The notes under the pieces: model-generated | The model's input: only the letters and a program-made list of their open reading frames with translations | What the model was told of the DNA's origin: nothing | Databases searched by the model: none | Made by a program: the position numbers and the translations under genes | Source of the DNA: Rhodococcus_G sp042879035 | Lineage (GTDB): Bacteria; Actinomycetota; Actinomycetes; Mycobacteriales; Mycobacteriaceae | Assembly (NCBI RefSeq): GCF_042879035.1 | Contig: NZ_JBIAOU010000001.1 | Span: 248,001 to 312,000 of the forward strand | Direction: 5' to 3' | DNA: 64,000 bases | Part shown: piece after piece, positions 54,402 to 62,187 of the stretch | Position numbering within the stretch: the stretch's first letter is position 1 | Layout of the letters: every line of letters starts with the position of its first letter

Positions 54402-55844
54402 ATGGCACAACCGACGACAGGTATCGATCCCGCGGACCTGGAGACCTGTCTGAGGGTCCTCGCCGCGGCGGGTGAACTCGACTCCGAGCACCCCGACTCC
54501 ATCGCACTGCAGCGGGCCAGCGGCAAGATGTTCAAGCGTCTCAAGCGCCGCAAGCGGATCGAGGTGCGCGACGCCAAGTCGGCCGCCGACCGCGCAGTCG
54601 TCTCCGCCACCGCGACCGGGTCCCCGAACCGGATCGACGACGAGACCGCCGGCGTGCTGATCTCGTCGCCGACCGTCGGCGCCACCGCCGGCACCCTGAT
54701 CCGGCCGCGCCCCTGCTACATCTGCAAGCAGCGCTACACCGTCGTCGACGCCTTCTACCATCAGCTCTGCCCCGAGTGCGCGGCGCGCAGCCACGCCAAG
54801 CGCGACGCCAGCACCGATCTGGGCGGCAGGCGCGCCCTGCTCACCGGTGGCCGCGCGAAGATCGGCATGTACATCGCGCTGCGACTGCTGCGCGACGGCG
54901 CGCACCTGACGATCACCACCCGCTTCCCGAACGACGCGATCCGTCGCTTCACCGCGATGGAGGACAGCGCCGACTGGATCCACCGGCTGCGGGTCGTCGG
55001 CATCGACCTGCGTGATCCGGCCCAGGTGGTCGCGCTGGCCGAGGACGTCGCCGCGCAGGGCCCGCTGGACATCCTGATCAACAACGCGGCGCAGACCGTG
55101 CGCCGCTCCCCCGGCGCCTACTCGGCGCTCGCGGAGGCGGAGTCGGGCCCGCTGCCGGCGGGTGAGCTGCCCGACGTCGTGACGTTCGGCAAGACCAGCG
55201 ACGCCCACCCCGCCGCACTGGCGAGTTCGCTCCCGGCGGCGACGCAGTCGATCGTCCACCAGGTCAGCGAGCTGGCCCTGGTCGCGGGATCGGCGACGCC
55301 GGAACGCATTTCGCAGGGCATCGCGATCGACGCCGGCGGTCTCGTTCCCGACCTCGCGCACACCAACAGCTGGGTGCAGGCCGTCGGCGAGGTCGATCCG
55401 ATCGAGCTGCTCGAGGTGCAGCTGTGCAACTCGGTCGCACCGTTCATCCTCGTCGACCGGCTCCGGCCGGCGATGGCGGCCGCCTCGGCTCGCCGCAAGT
55501 ACGTCGTCAACGTCTCCGCGATGGAGGGCCAGTTCTCGCGCAAGTACAAGGGCCCCGGCCATCCACACACCAACATGGCGAAGGCCGCGCTCAACATGCT
55601 CACGCGCACCAGCGCGAAGGAGATGCTCGAACAGGACGGGATCCTGATGACGGCCGTCGACACCGGCTGGATCACCGACGAACGCCCGCACTACACCAAG
55701 ATCCGGCTCGCCGACGAGGGCTTCCACGCACCCCTCGACCTGGTCGACGGCGCGGCCCGCGTCTACGACCCGATCGTCCAGGGTGAGGCGGGCGTCGACC
55801 TGTACGGCTGTTTCCTCAAGGATTACGAACCGTCTCCCTGGTGA
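54402..55844 (+). CDS. Zinc-ribbon SDR-family oxidoreductase with non-canonical active site
   Basis: This 480-residue protein has a ~130-residue N-terminal extension ending in a C-Y-I-C ... C-P-E-C zinc ribbon (about residues 105-130), then an SDR domain. The domain has 'RRALLTGGRAKIGMYIALRLLRDGA' (cofactor), 'DILINNAAQTV' (N-N-A-A) and Ser in 'YVVNVSAMEGQF'. At the catalytic Tyr-x-x-x-Lys position it reads T-N-M-A-K ('HPHTNMAKAALNML'), so Tyr is replaced by Thr. NAD(P) binding is likely; ordinary SDR redox chemistry is uncertain. ATG 54402 is chosen; an in-frame GTG lies at 54369. Confidence 0.85.
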   Translation: MAQPTTGIDPADLETCLRVLAAAGELDSEHPDSIALQRASGKMFKRLKRRKRIEVRDAKSAADRAVVSATATGSPNRIDDETAGVLISSPTVGATAGTLIRPRPCYICKQRYTVVDAFYHQLCPECAARSHAKRDASTDLGGRRALLTGGRAKIGMYIALRLLRDGAHLTITTRFPNDAIRRFTAMEDSADWIHRLRVVGIDLRDPAQVVALAEDVAAQGPLDILINNAAQTVRRSPGAYSALAEAESGPLPAGELPDVVTFGKTSDAHPAALASSLPAATQSIVHQVSELALVAGSATPERISQGIAIDAGGLVPDLAHTNSWVQAVGEVDPIELLEVQLCNSVAPFILVDRLRPAMAAASARRKYVVNVSAMEGQFSRKYKGPGHPHTNMAKAALNMLTRTSAKEMLEQDGILMTAVDTGWITDERPHYTKIRLADEGFHAPLDLVDGAARVYDPIVQGEAGVDLYGCFLKDYEPSPW

Positions 55845-55884
55845 ATACTGGCTGCACGCATCGCGACGAGCGAGGGAGGCGTGC

Positions 55885-57384
55885 ATGGGCCGCGAGGTCA
55901 CCCGGCTGGTGTTCACCCGCAAGGACCGACAGGTGTTCCGCGAGAAGGTTCACGACTGCCTCGACGCCCTCGCGGACCTGCTCGCCGGGGAGACCGGCAC
56001 GACCAGCGATCCGACGGTCGGGCTCGAGCTCGAGCTGAACCTCGTCGACGCGGGCCACGAGCCCGCGATGGTCAACGCATCGGTACTCGACGCGATCGCC
56101 GACCCGGCCTACCAGACCGAACTGGGCCAGTTCAACATCGAGGTGAACGTCGCGCCGCGCCGGCTCGACGGAGACAACCTCGAGGACCTCGAGCGGGAAA
56201 TGCGCGAGACATTGAACCGGGCGAACAACCGCGCCGGCGCGGGGGGCGGCCGGCTGGCCATGATCGGGATCCTGCCCACCCTGCGCAAACGGCACCTCGA
56301 CCAGCGATGGATGTCGTCCGATCCCCGATACACCGCGCTCGACCAGCAGATCTTCGCCGCCCGCGGCGAGGACATCGAACTCGACATCACCGGCGTGCCA
56401 CTGCCGGACCGCACGGACGTGGAACACCTGAGGACCCTGACCGACACCATCCTCGCCGAGGCCGCGTGCACGTCCACGCAGCTGCACCTGCAGGTGTCGC
56501 CGCGCGAGTTCGGTGCGCACTGGAACTCCGCGCAGATGCTGGCGGGCGTACAGGTGGCGATCGCGGCGAACTCGCCGTTCTTCGCCGGTCGCGCGCTCTG
56601 GCACGAGACCCGCATCCCCCTGTTCGAGCAGGCCACGGACACCCGGCCGCCGGAGCTCCGGAACCAGGGGGTGCGGCCCCGGGTCTGGTTCGGCGAACGG
56701 TGGATCTCGTCGATCTTCGACCTGTTCGAGGAGAATTCGCGCTACTTCCCCGCGCTGCTGCCCGAGTGCACGGACGAGGACCCCCGGGCCGTCGTCGACG
56801 CCGGCGGCGTCCCGGAGCTGGCCGAGCTGCGCATGCACAACGGCACCATCTACCGGTGGAATCGGCCGATCTACGACACCACCGACACCGATCACCACCT
56901 GCGTCTGGAGAACCGGGTGCTGCCGTCGGGACCGACGGTGAGCGACACGGTCGCCGACGCCGCGTTCTACTACGGTGCGCTGCGCTCGCTGGCGACGGCG
57001 GAGCGGCCGGCGTGGTCGCGGATGCCGTTCGAGGCGGCCGCCGCGAATCTGCGGTCGGGTGCGCGACGCGGCTTCGACGCCCGGCTGTACTGGCCCGACG
57101 ACGGCTGGCACACTCCCCGTGATCTCGTGCTGCGGATCCTGTTGCCGCTCGCGCACCGGGGACTCGACTCGCTCGGCGTCGACCCCGGTGTCCGGGACCA
57201 CTACCTGGGGATCATCGAGGCACGGTGCGAGTCGGGCCGCAGCGGAGCGGTGTGGCAGCGGGAGGCGGTCGCCGCGCGGGAGGCGGCGGGTCAGAGCCGG
57301 GACACGGCGCTGGCCGCGATGGTCGGTGACTACCTGGACCGCATGCACCTCTCGGAACCCGTTCACACCTGGGATCTGCCGTGA
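55885..57384 (+). CDS. Glutamate--cysteine ligase (GCS2)-family protein
   Basis: This 499-residue protein belongs to the GCS2 group of carboxylate-amine ligases: 'VGLELELNLVDAGHEPAMVN' (metal-binding Glu pair), 'LGQFNIEVNVAPRRLDGDNL' (E-x-N substrate motif), 'CTSTQLHLQVSPREFGAHWNSAQML' and 'LRMHNGTIYRWNRPIYD'. The family couples Glu to an amine or Cys with ATP. As the organism makes mycothiol, glutathione synthesis is not the obvious role; another gamma-glutamyl product is possible. Good Shine-Dalgarno (gagggagg). It lies 40 bp after the SDR gene. Confidence 0.85.
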   Translation: MGREVTRLVFTRKDRQVFREKVHDCLDALADLLAGETGTTSDPTVGLELELNLVDAGHEPAMVNASVLDAIADPAYQTELGQFNIEVNVAPRRLDGDNLEDLEREMRETLNRANNRAGAGGGRLAMIGILPTLRKRHLDQRWMSSDPRYTALDQQIFAARGEDIELDITGVPLPDRTDVEHLRTLTDTILAEAACTSTQLHLQVSPREFGAHWNSAQMLAGVQVAIAANSPFFAGRALWHETRIPLFEQATDTRPPELRNQGVRPRVWFGERWISSIFDLFEENSRYFPALLPECTDEDPRAVVDAGGVPELAELRMHNGTIYRWNRPIYDTTDTDHHLRLENRVLPSGPTVSDTVADAAFYYGALRSLATAERPAWSRMPFEAAAANLRSGARRGFDARLYWPDDGWHTPRDLVLRILLPLAHRGLDSLGVDPGVRDHYLGIIEARCESGRSGAVWQREAVAAREAAGQSRDTALAAMVGDYLDRMHLSEPVHTWDLP

Positions 57385-57415
57385 AAGCCCCGACCGCCGA
57401 GTAGGGTTGCGGCCC

Positions 57416-58681
57416 ATGACCGGGAACCACGAGTCTGGGACACCTGCCCGCACCCGCGACCTCGACGTCGTCGTCTACGGCGCCACCGGCTTCGTCGGCA
57501 GGCTCACTGCCGAGTACCTGGCCCGGCACGCGCCCGACGGCACGCGAATCGGCCTCGCGGGTCGCTCGCGCGAGCGGCTCGAGCGGGTCCGGGAGCAGAT
57601 CCCCGGCGCGTCGCAGTGGCCCGTTCTCGTCGCGTCCGCCGACGATCCCGCCTCCCTCGACGCCCTCGCCGCCGCAACCCGTGTGGTGGTGACGACCGTC
57701 GGCCCGTACGCCCGGTACGGCATCGACCTGGTGCGCGCCTGCGCGGAGGCGGGCACCGACTACGCCGACCTCACCGGCGAGGTGCCGTTCGTGCGCGAGT
57801 CGATCGACCGCTACCACGACGCCGCGACGGCGTCCGGGGCCAGGATCGTGCACTCGTGCGGATTCGACTCCATCCCTTCTGATCTCGGAGTCCACGTGCT
57901 GCACGAGCAGGTGGCGGCCGACGGCGAGGGCACCCTCCTCGACACCACGATGGTCGTCACGTCGTTCCGCGGCGGCGTGAGCGGCGGAACCGTCGACTCG
58001 ATGCGCGGCCTCGTGGACGCCGCGAAGGCGGACAAGCACATCCGCACCGTCATGGCGCAGCCCTACTCCCTCAGCCCCGATGCCGCTGCCGAACCGAACG
58101 TCGGACGCCAACCCGATGCCGCACTGGTCAAGGGTTCCGACATCGCGCCCGGACTGAAGGGTGTCACGGCACCGTTCGCGATGGGACCGGTGAACACTCG
58201 GGTGGTGCGGCGCAGCAACGCCCTCCGCGGCTGGGCGTACGGCCGCAGGTTCCGGTACCGGGAGGTGATGAGTGTCGGACAGTCGCCGCTCTCACCGGTG
58301 CTCGCCGCCGGGGTCGCGGCGGGGCTCGGTGGACTGATCGCGGGCCTGTCGTTCCCCCCGACCCGTGCACTGCTCGACCGCGTGCTGCCCAAGCCCGGCG
58401 AGGGACCGAGCGAGAAGACCCGCACCACCGGGCATTTCACGACCGACGTGTACACGACCACGACCACCGGGGTGCGCTACACGTCGCGGATGCACGCCAA
58501 GGGCGACCCCGGGTACGCCGCCACCTCGGTGATGCTCGGCGAGTCGGCGCTCGCGCTGGCCCTCGACCGGGACACGCTGCCCGCCACGGCGGGGGTGCTG
58601 ACGCCCGCGACGGCGATCGGCGACCGCCTCGTCGAACGGCTGCGGGACGCGGGCTTCGAGATCACCGTCCGGAGGACGTAA
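57416..58681 (+). CDS. Saccharopine-dehydrogenase-like (trans-acting enoyl reductase family) protein
   Basis: This 421-residue protein starts 'LDVVVYGATGFVGRLTAEYLARHAPDGTRIGLAGRSRERLERVREQ', the Rossmann motif of the saccharopine-dehydrogenase-like group that includes mycobacterial trans-acting enoyl reductase (Rv2953). 'VVTTVGPYARYGIDLVRACAEAGTDYADLTGEVPFVRESIDRYH' and 'VHSCGFDSIPSDLGVHVL' are also typical. A hydrophobic stretch near residue 300 ('LAAGVAAGLGGLIAGLSF') suggests membrane association. Reduction of a lipid substrate with NADPH is plausible; specific role unknown. Confidence 0.88.
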   Translation: MTGNHESGTPARTRDLDVVVYGATGFVGRLTAEYLARHAPDGTRIGLAGRSRERLERVREQIPGASQWPVLVASADDPASLDALAAATRVVVTTVGPYARYGIDLVRACAEAGTDYADLTGEVPFVRESIDRYHDAATASGARIVHSCGFDSIPSDLGVHVLHEQVAADGEGTLLDTTMVVTSFRGGVSGGTVDSMRGLVDAAKADKHIRTVMAQPYSLSPDAAAEPNVGRQPDAALVKGSDIAPGLKGVTAPFAMGPVNTRVVRRSNALRGWAYGRRFRYREVMSVGQSPLSPVLAAGVAAGLGGLIAGLSFPPTRALLDRVLPKPGEGPSEKTRTTGHFTTDVYTTTTTGVRYTSRMHAKGDPGYAATSVMLGESALALALDRDTLPATAGVLTPATAIGDRLVERLRDAGFEITVRRT

Positions 58682-58741
58682 CCACCACACGGGTTGCGGT
58701 GCCGGATCACCGGAACATCGTGGACGGCGGGGTACGGTGCA

Positions 58742-60079
58742 GTGGTGGCGTCGCCGAAGCTGATCCACGACGAGTACGAGCGCGGTTGCGCGCTGCCCGC
58801 GGACCCGGGGTCGGTGCGGTATCCGGCGCCGTCGGGCCATCTGTCGTCGCGGCTGCCCGCGGCCGCGCTGGCCGCGGGGGCGGTGGGGGCGCTCGCGTCG
58901 GCGGTGAATCGGCTGCTGGTCTCCCGTGGGCGCGACCCGCACACCTGGCTCCTCGATCCCGAGCGGATCGCCGCGTCGTTCGCCGCGGACCGGGTGATGC
59001 GCATCGACGGCGATCCGGTGTCCGGGTTCGCCCCGATGTCGGGATTCTTCGCGGCGTCGGACGGCTGGGTGCGCACCCACGCGAACTATCCGCATCACCG
59101 GACCCGGCTGCTGACAGCCCTCGATCTGCCTGCCGATGCCGATCCGGGCATGCTCTCGGTCCGGGTCGGCGAACTCGCGGCACAGGACGTCGAGGACCGC
59201 TGCGCCGAGGCGGACGCGGTCGCGGCGCGGGTCCGCACCGAGGAGGAGTGGGCGGCGCACCCGCAGTCGCTCGCGACGTCCACGGGTCCGCTGGTGGCGA
59301 TGACGCCCACCGACGGATACACGGGGGTGACGCTGTCGGTGGCGGATCCGGTGCACCCGCTCGCGGGTCTGCGGGTGCTGGATCTGACGCGGGTGCTGGC
59401 GGGCCCGGTCGCCGCGCGCGCGTTGGCGCTGCTCGGCGCGCAGGTGCTGCGGGTCGATCCCCCACAGCTGCACGAGATCGACTGGCAACACCGCGACACC
59501 GGCCAGGGCAAGCGGTCGACCCTGCTCGACCTGACCGCCGCCGCGGATCTGGACACGATGCGGGGCCTGATCGCAACCGCGGACGTCCTCGTCACCGGGT
59601 ACCGGCCGGGCAGTCTCGACCGCTTCGAACTGTCCTCGGACGCACCGGGACTGGTGCGGGCGTCGGTCAGCGCATGGGGTGACCGCGGTCCGTGGTCGGG
59701 CCGCCGCGGATTCGACAGCATCGTGCAGGCGGCGTCCGGGATCGCACTCGTCGAGGGCGGTGAGCATCCGGGGGCGCTGCCCGCGCAGGTGCTCGACCAC
59801 GCCAGCGGATACCTCCTCGCGGCAGGCGTCGTGGACGCGGTGACGCTCCGCTGCGCCGACCGTCGCGGCCGCGACGTGTCGGTGTCTCTGGCCCGCACGG
59901 CGCGGACGCTGCTCGATCTGCCGGGCCGTCTCACCGCGCCCGCAGAGTCCCTGGATCCCGGTCCGGCGGCCGGCGTCACGCACGGCGCGATCACGACCGC
60001 CAGGCCCGCGCTCCCCGGATATCCCGAATACCCGTTCCCCGCGCACGACTGGGGTGCCGACGCACCACACTGGGTGTGA
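58742..60079 (+). CDS. CaiB/BaiF-family CoA-transferase-like protein
   Basis: This 445-residue protein has a class III CoA-transferase domain: 'PLAGLRVLDLTRVLAGPVAARALALLGAQVLRVDPP', 'VLVTGYRPGSLDRFELSSD', 'RGFDSIVQAASGIALVEGG' (the Asp corresponds to the catalytic Asp of the family). It is preceded by a ~190-residue region that looks like a shortened second copy of the fold ('FAPMSGFFAASDGWVRTHANYPHHRTRLLTALDLP'), as in two-domain actinobacterial members. Substrate unknown. Start is one of two adjacent GTGs (58742/58745). Confidence 0.82.
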   Translation: MVASPKLIHDEYERGCALPADPGSVRYPAPSGHLSSRLPAAALAAGAVGALASAVNRLLVSRGRDPHTWLLDPERIAASFAADRVMRIDGDPVSGFAPMSGFFAASDGWVRTHANYPHHRTRLLTALDLPADADPGMLSVRVGELAAQDVEDRCAEADAVAARVRTEEEWAAHPQSLATSTGPLVAMTPTDGYTGVTLSVADPVHPLAGLRVLDLTRVLAGPVAARALALLGAQVLRVDPPQLHEIDWQHRDTGQGKRSTLLDLTAAADLDTMRGLIATADVLVTGYRPGSLDRFELSSDAPGLVRASVSAWGDRGPWSGRRGFDSIVQAASGIALVEGGEHPGALPAQVLDHASGYLLAAGVVDAVTLRCADRRGRDVSVSLARTARTLLDLPGRLTAPAESLDPGPAAGVTHGAITTARPALPGYPEYPFPAHDWGADAPHWV

Positions 60080-60102
60080 AAGGCGTCTGAGAGGATGGGC
60101 CG

Positions 60103-61128
60103 GTGCCGGCCTCCGTACCCCTGATCGTCGACGTGGACACCGGGATCGACGACACCGTTGCCCTGGTCTACCTGCTGTCCAGTCCGGAGGCCGACATCCT
60201 CTCGGTCGCCAGTACCGCGGGGAACGTACCCGCCGCCCAGGTCGCCGCGAACAACCTCGCGCTGCTCGACCTGTGCGGCCGACCCGACATCGAGGTGACC
60301 CTCGGTTCCCCCGTGCCACTGAGCGACGACCTGCGCACGACCGAGGACACGCACGGGCCCCGGGGCATGGGGCACGCGGAACTGCCGCGGTCGCCGCGGG
60401 AGCTGTCCTACCGGGATTCCGCTCAGGCGTGGGTGGACCTGGCCCGCTCCCGGCCCGGCGAGATCACCGGGCTGGTGACCGGCCCGCTGACGAACCTCGC
60501 GTTGGCGCTGCGTCGCGAACCGGAGTTGCCGCGACTGCTCCGCCGACTCGTCGTGATGGGCGGCGCGTTCAACCATCCCGGCAACACGACGCCGAAGTCG
60601 GAGTGGAACATCTCGGTCGATCCCGAAGCGGCCAAGGAGGTCTTCGACGCGTTCTCCGCCGCTCCCGCGGACCGACGACCCCTGGTGTGCCCCCTCGACA
60701 TCACCGAGACCCTCGAGATGACACCGGACCACCTGCGCCGGTTGGCCAGTGCGGCGGGCAGCGAGCCGGCCGAACTGATCGCGGAGACCGATCCCGCCGG
60801 AACCCGTTCCCGGGCAAGCAATCCGGTCGTCCGCGTGCTGTTCGACGCGATCCGCTTCTACCTCGATTTCCACCGCGCGCACGGGCAGGGCTTCATCGCG
60901 CACATGCACGACCCGTTCGCCGCGGCCCTGGCCCTGGACCCGTCGATCGCCCGGACCCGCCCGGCGACCGTCGACGTCGAACTGACCGGCACCCTGACTC
61001 GGGGGTGCACGGTCGCCGACTGGCACGGCATGTGGGGGCGGGAACCGAACGCCGACATCGCGGTCGGCACCGACCCGGAGGCGTTCTTCGACCACCTGAT
61101 CTCACGGATCGGATCCCACCTGCGCTGA
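60103..61128 (+). CDS. Nucleoside hydrolase (IunH family)
   Basis: This 341-residue protein has the N-terminal Ca-binding motif 'IVDVDTGIDDTVALVYLL' (D-V-D-T-G-x-D-D), 'LVTGPLTNLALAL', 'LVVMGGAFNHPGNTTPKSEWNISVDPEAAKEVF' and the late Asp/His in 'GQGFIAHMHDPFAAALAL'. It hydrolyses the N-glycosidic bond of ribonucleosides for salvage. GTG start at 60103, 23 bp after the CoA-transferase stop. A hairpin follows the stop. Confidence 0.93.
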   Translation: MPASVPLIVDVDTGIDDTVALVYLLSSPEADILSVASTAGNVPAAQVAANNLALLDLCGRPDIEVTLGSPVPLSDDLRTTEDTHGPRGMGHAELPRSPRELSYRDSAQAWVDLARSRPGEITGLVTGPLTNLALALRREPELPRLLRRLVVMGGAFNHPGNTTPKSEWNISVDPEAAKEVFDAFSAAPADRRPLVCPLDITETLEMTPDHLRRLASAAGSEPAELIAETDPAGTRSRASNPVVRVLFDAIRFYLDFHRAHGQGFIAHMHDPFAAALALDPSIARTRPATVDVELTGTLTRGCTVADWHGMWGREPNADIAVGTDPEAFFDHLISRIGSHLR

Positions 61129-61130
61129 CG

Positions 61131-61180
61131 CGCAGTGGTGCACTTCCGGACGGCCGCGCATCCGAAAGTGCACCACTGCG
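61131..61180. terminator. Bidirectional terminator hairpin
   Basis: 20-bp arms (61131-61150 and 61161-61180; one arm begins cgcagtggtgcactt) pair with a single mismatch around a 10-base loop. It lies between the convergent nucleoside hydrolase and meaB genes, 2 bp after the former's stop. Confidence 0.8.
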
Positions 61181-61191
61181 GCGCAGCCGCA

Positions 61192-62187
61192 CTACTTGTC
61201 GAACGCGTCCAGGATGCGGTGCGCCGCCAACGCGGCCGTGAGCGACCCGTCCCGCACCTGCTGCTCGACGTCGCCGCGGACGGCCTTGACCTCCGGATCG
61301 GTGTCGAGGCGGCGCAGCAGCTGGTCGTGGACCATCGACCACGTCCAGTCGACCTGCTGCTGATGCCGTTTGCGTTCGAGTTCGCCGGCGTCGCCGAGGA
61401 CCTTGCGGTGCCGCAGCACCTCGTCCCAGAACTTGTCGACTCCGACGTTCTCGAGCGCGCTCATCGTCAGGACCGGCGGCTTCCACAGCGCGTCGTGCGG
61501 GTAGATCAACCGCAGCGCGCCGGCCAGCTCGCGGGCCGCGGCCTTGGCCTCGCGCTCGTGCTTGCCGTCGGCCTTGTTGACGGTGACGATGTCCGCGAGT
61601 TCGAGCACGCCCTTCTTGATGCCCTGCAGCTGGTCTCCGGTGCGGGCCAACGTCAGGAACGTGAAGGTGTCGACCATGTTCGCGACGGTGACCTCGGACT
61701 GCCCGACGCCGACCGTCTCGACGAGGATCACGTCGTAGCCGGCGGCCTCGATCAGCACCATCGTCTCGCGGGTCGCCTTCGCGACACCGCCGAGCGTGCC
61801 CGACGTCGGGGACGGCCGGATGAACGCGTTCGGCTCGACCGACAGGTTCTGCATCCGGGTCTTGTCGCCCAGGATCGAGCCGCCCGTCCGGGTGGAGGAC
61901 GGGTCGACCGCGAGGACGGCGACCTTGTGCCCCAACGAGATCAGATACATCCCGAGGGCTTCGATGGTGGTCGACTTCCCGACTCCGGGGACGCCGGTGA
62001 TGCCGACGCGGATCGCGCCCCCGGCGTGCGGGAGCAGGCGGAGCAGCAACTGCTGCGCCTGCTCCCGGTGGTCCGTCCGGGTGGATTCGACAAGGGTGAT
62101 CGCTTTTGCGATCTCCCCCCGCCGACCGGCCAGGACCGCGTCGCCGAGGGCGGTCAGATCCAGGGGCGGACGACTAGTCGGCGACAA
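61192..62187 (-). CDS. meaB: Methylmalonyl-CoA mutase-associated GTPase MeaB
   Basis: MeaB is a G3E GTPase that guards and reloads the B12 cofactor of methylmalonyl-CoA mutase. The protein shows Walker A 'ITGVPGVGKSTTIEAL', 'VLAVDPSSTRTGGSILGDKTRM', 'VILVETVGVGQSEVTVANMVD', base-specificity 'IVTVNKADG' and a C-terminal dimerisation arm. No ATG/GTG is near the conserved start. A TTG at 62187, 14 bp inside the 3' end of mutB, gives 331 residues, close to relatives (~330), and is my choice with moderate certainty. Coupled to mutB. Confidence 0.92.
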   Translation of the reverse strand: MSPTSRPPLDLTALGDAVLAGRRGEIAKAITLVESTRTDHREQAQQLLLRLLPHAGGAIRVGITGVPGVGKSTTIEALGMYLISLGHKVAVLAVDPSSTRTGGSILGDKTRMQNLSVEPNAFIRPSPTSGTLGGVAKATRETMVLIEAAGYDVILVETVGVGQSEVTVANMVDTFTFLTLARTGDQLQGIKKGVLELADIVTVNKADGKHEREAKAAARELAGALRLIYPHDALWKPPVLTMSALENVGVDKFWDEVLRHRKVLGDAGELERKRHQQQVDWTWSMVHDQLLRRLDTDPEVKAVRGDVEQQVRDGSLTAALAAHRILDAFDK

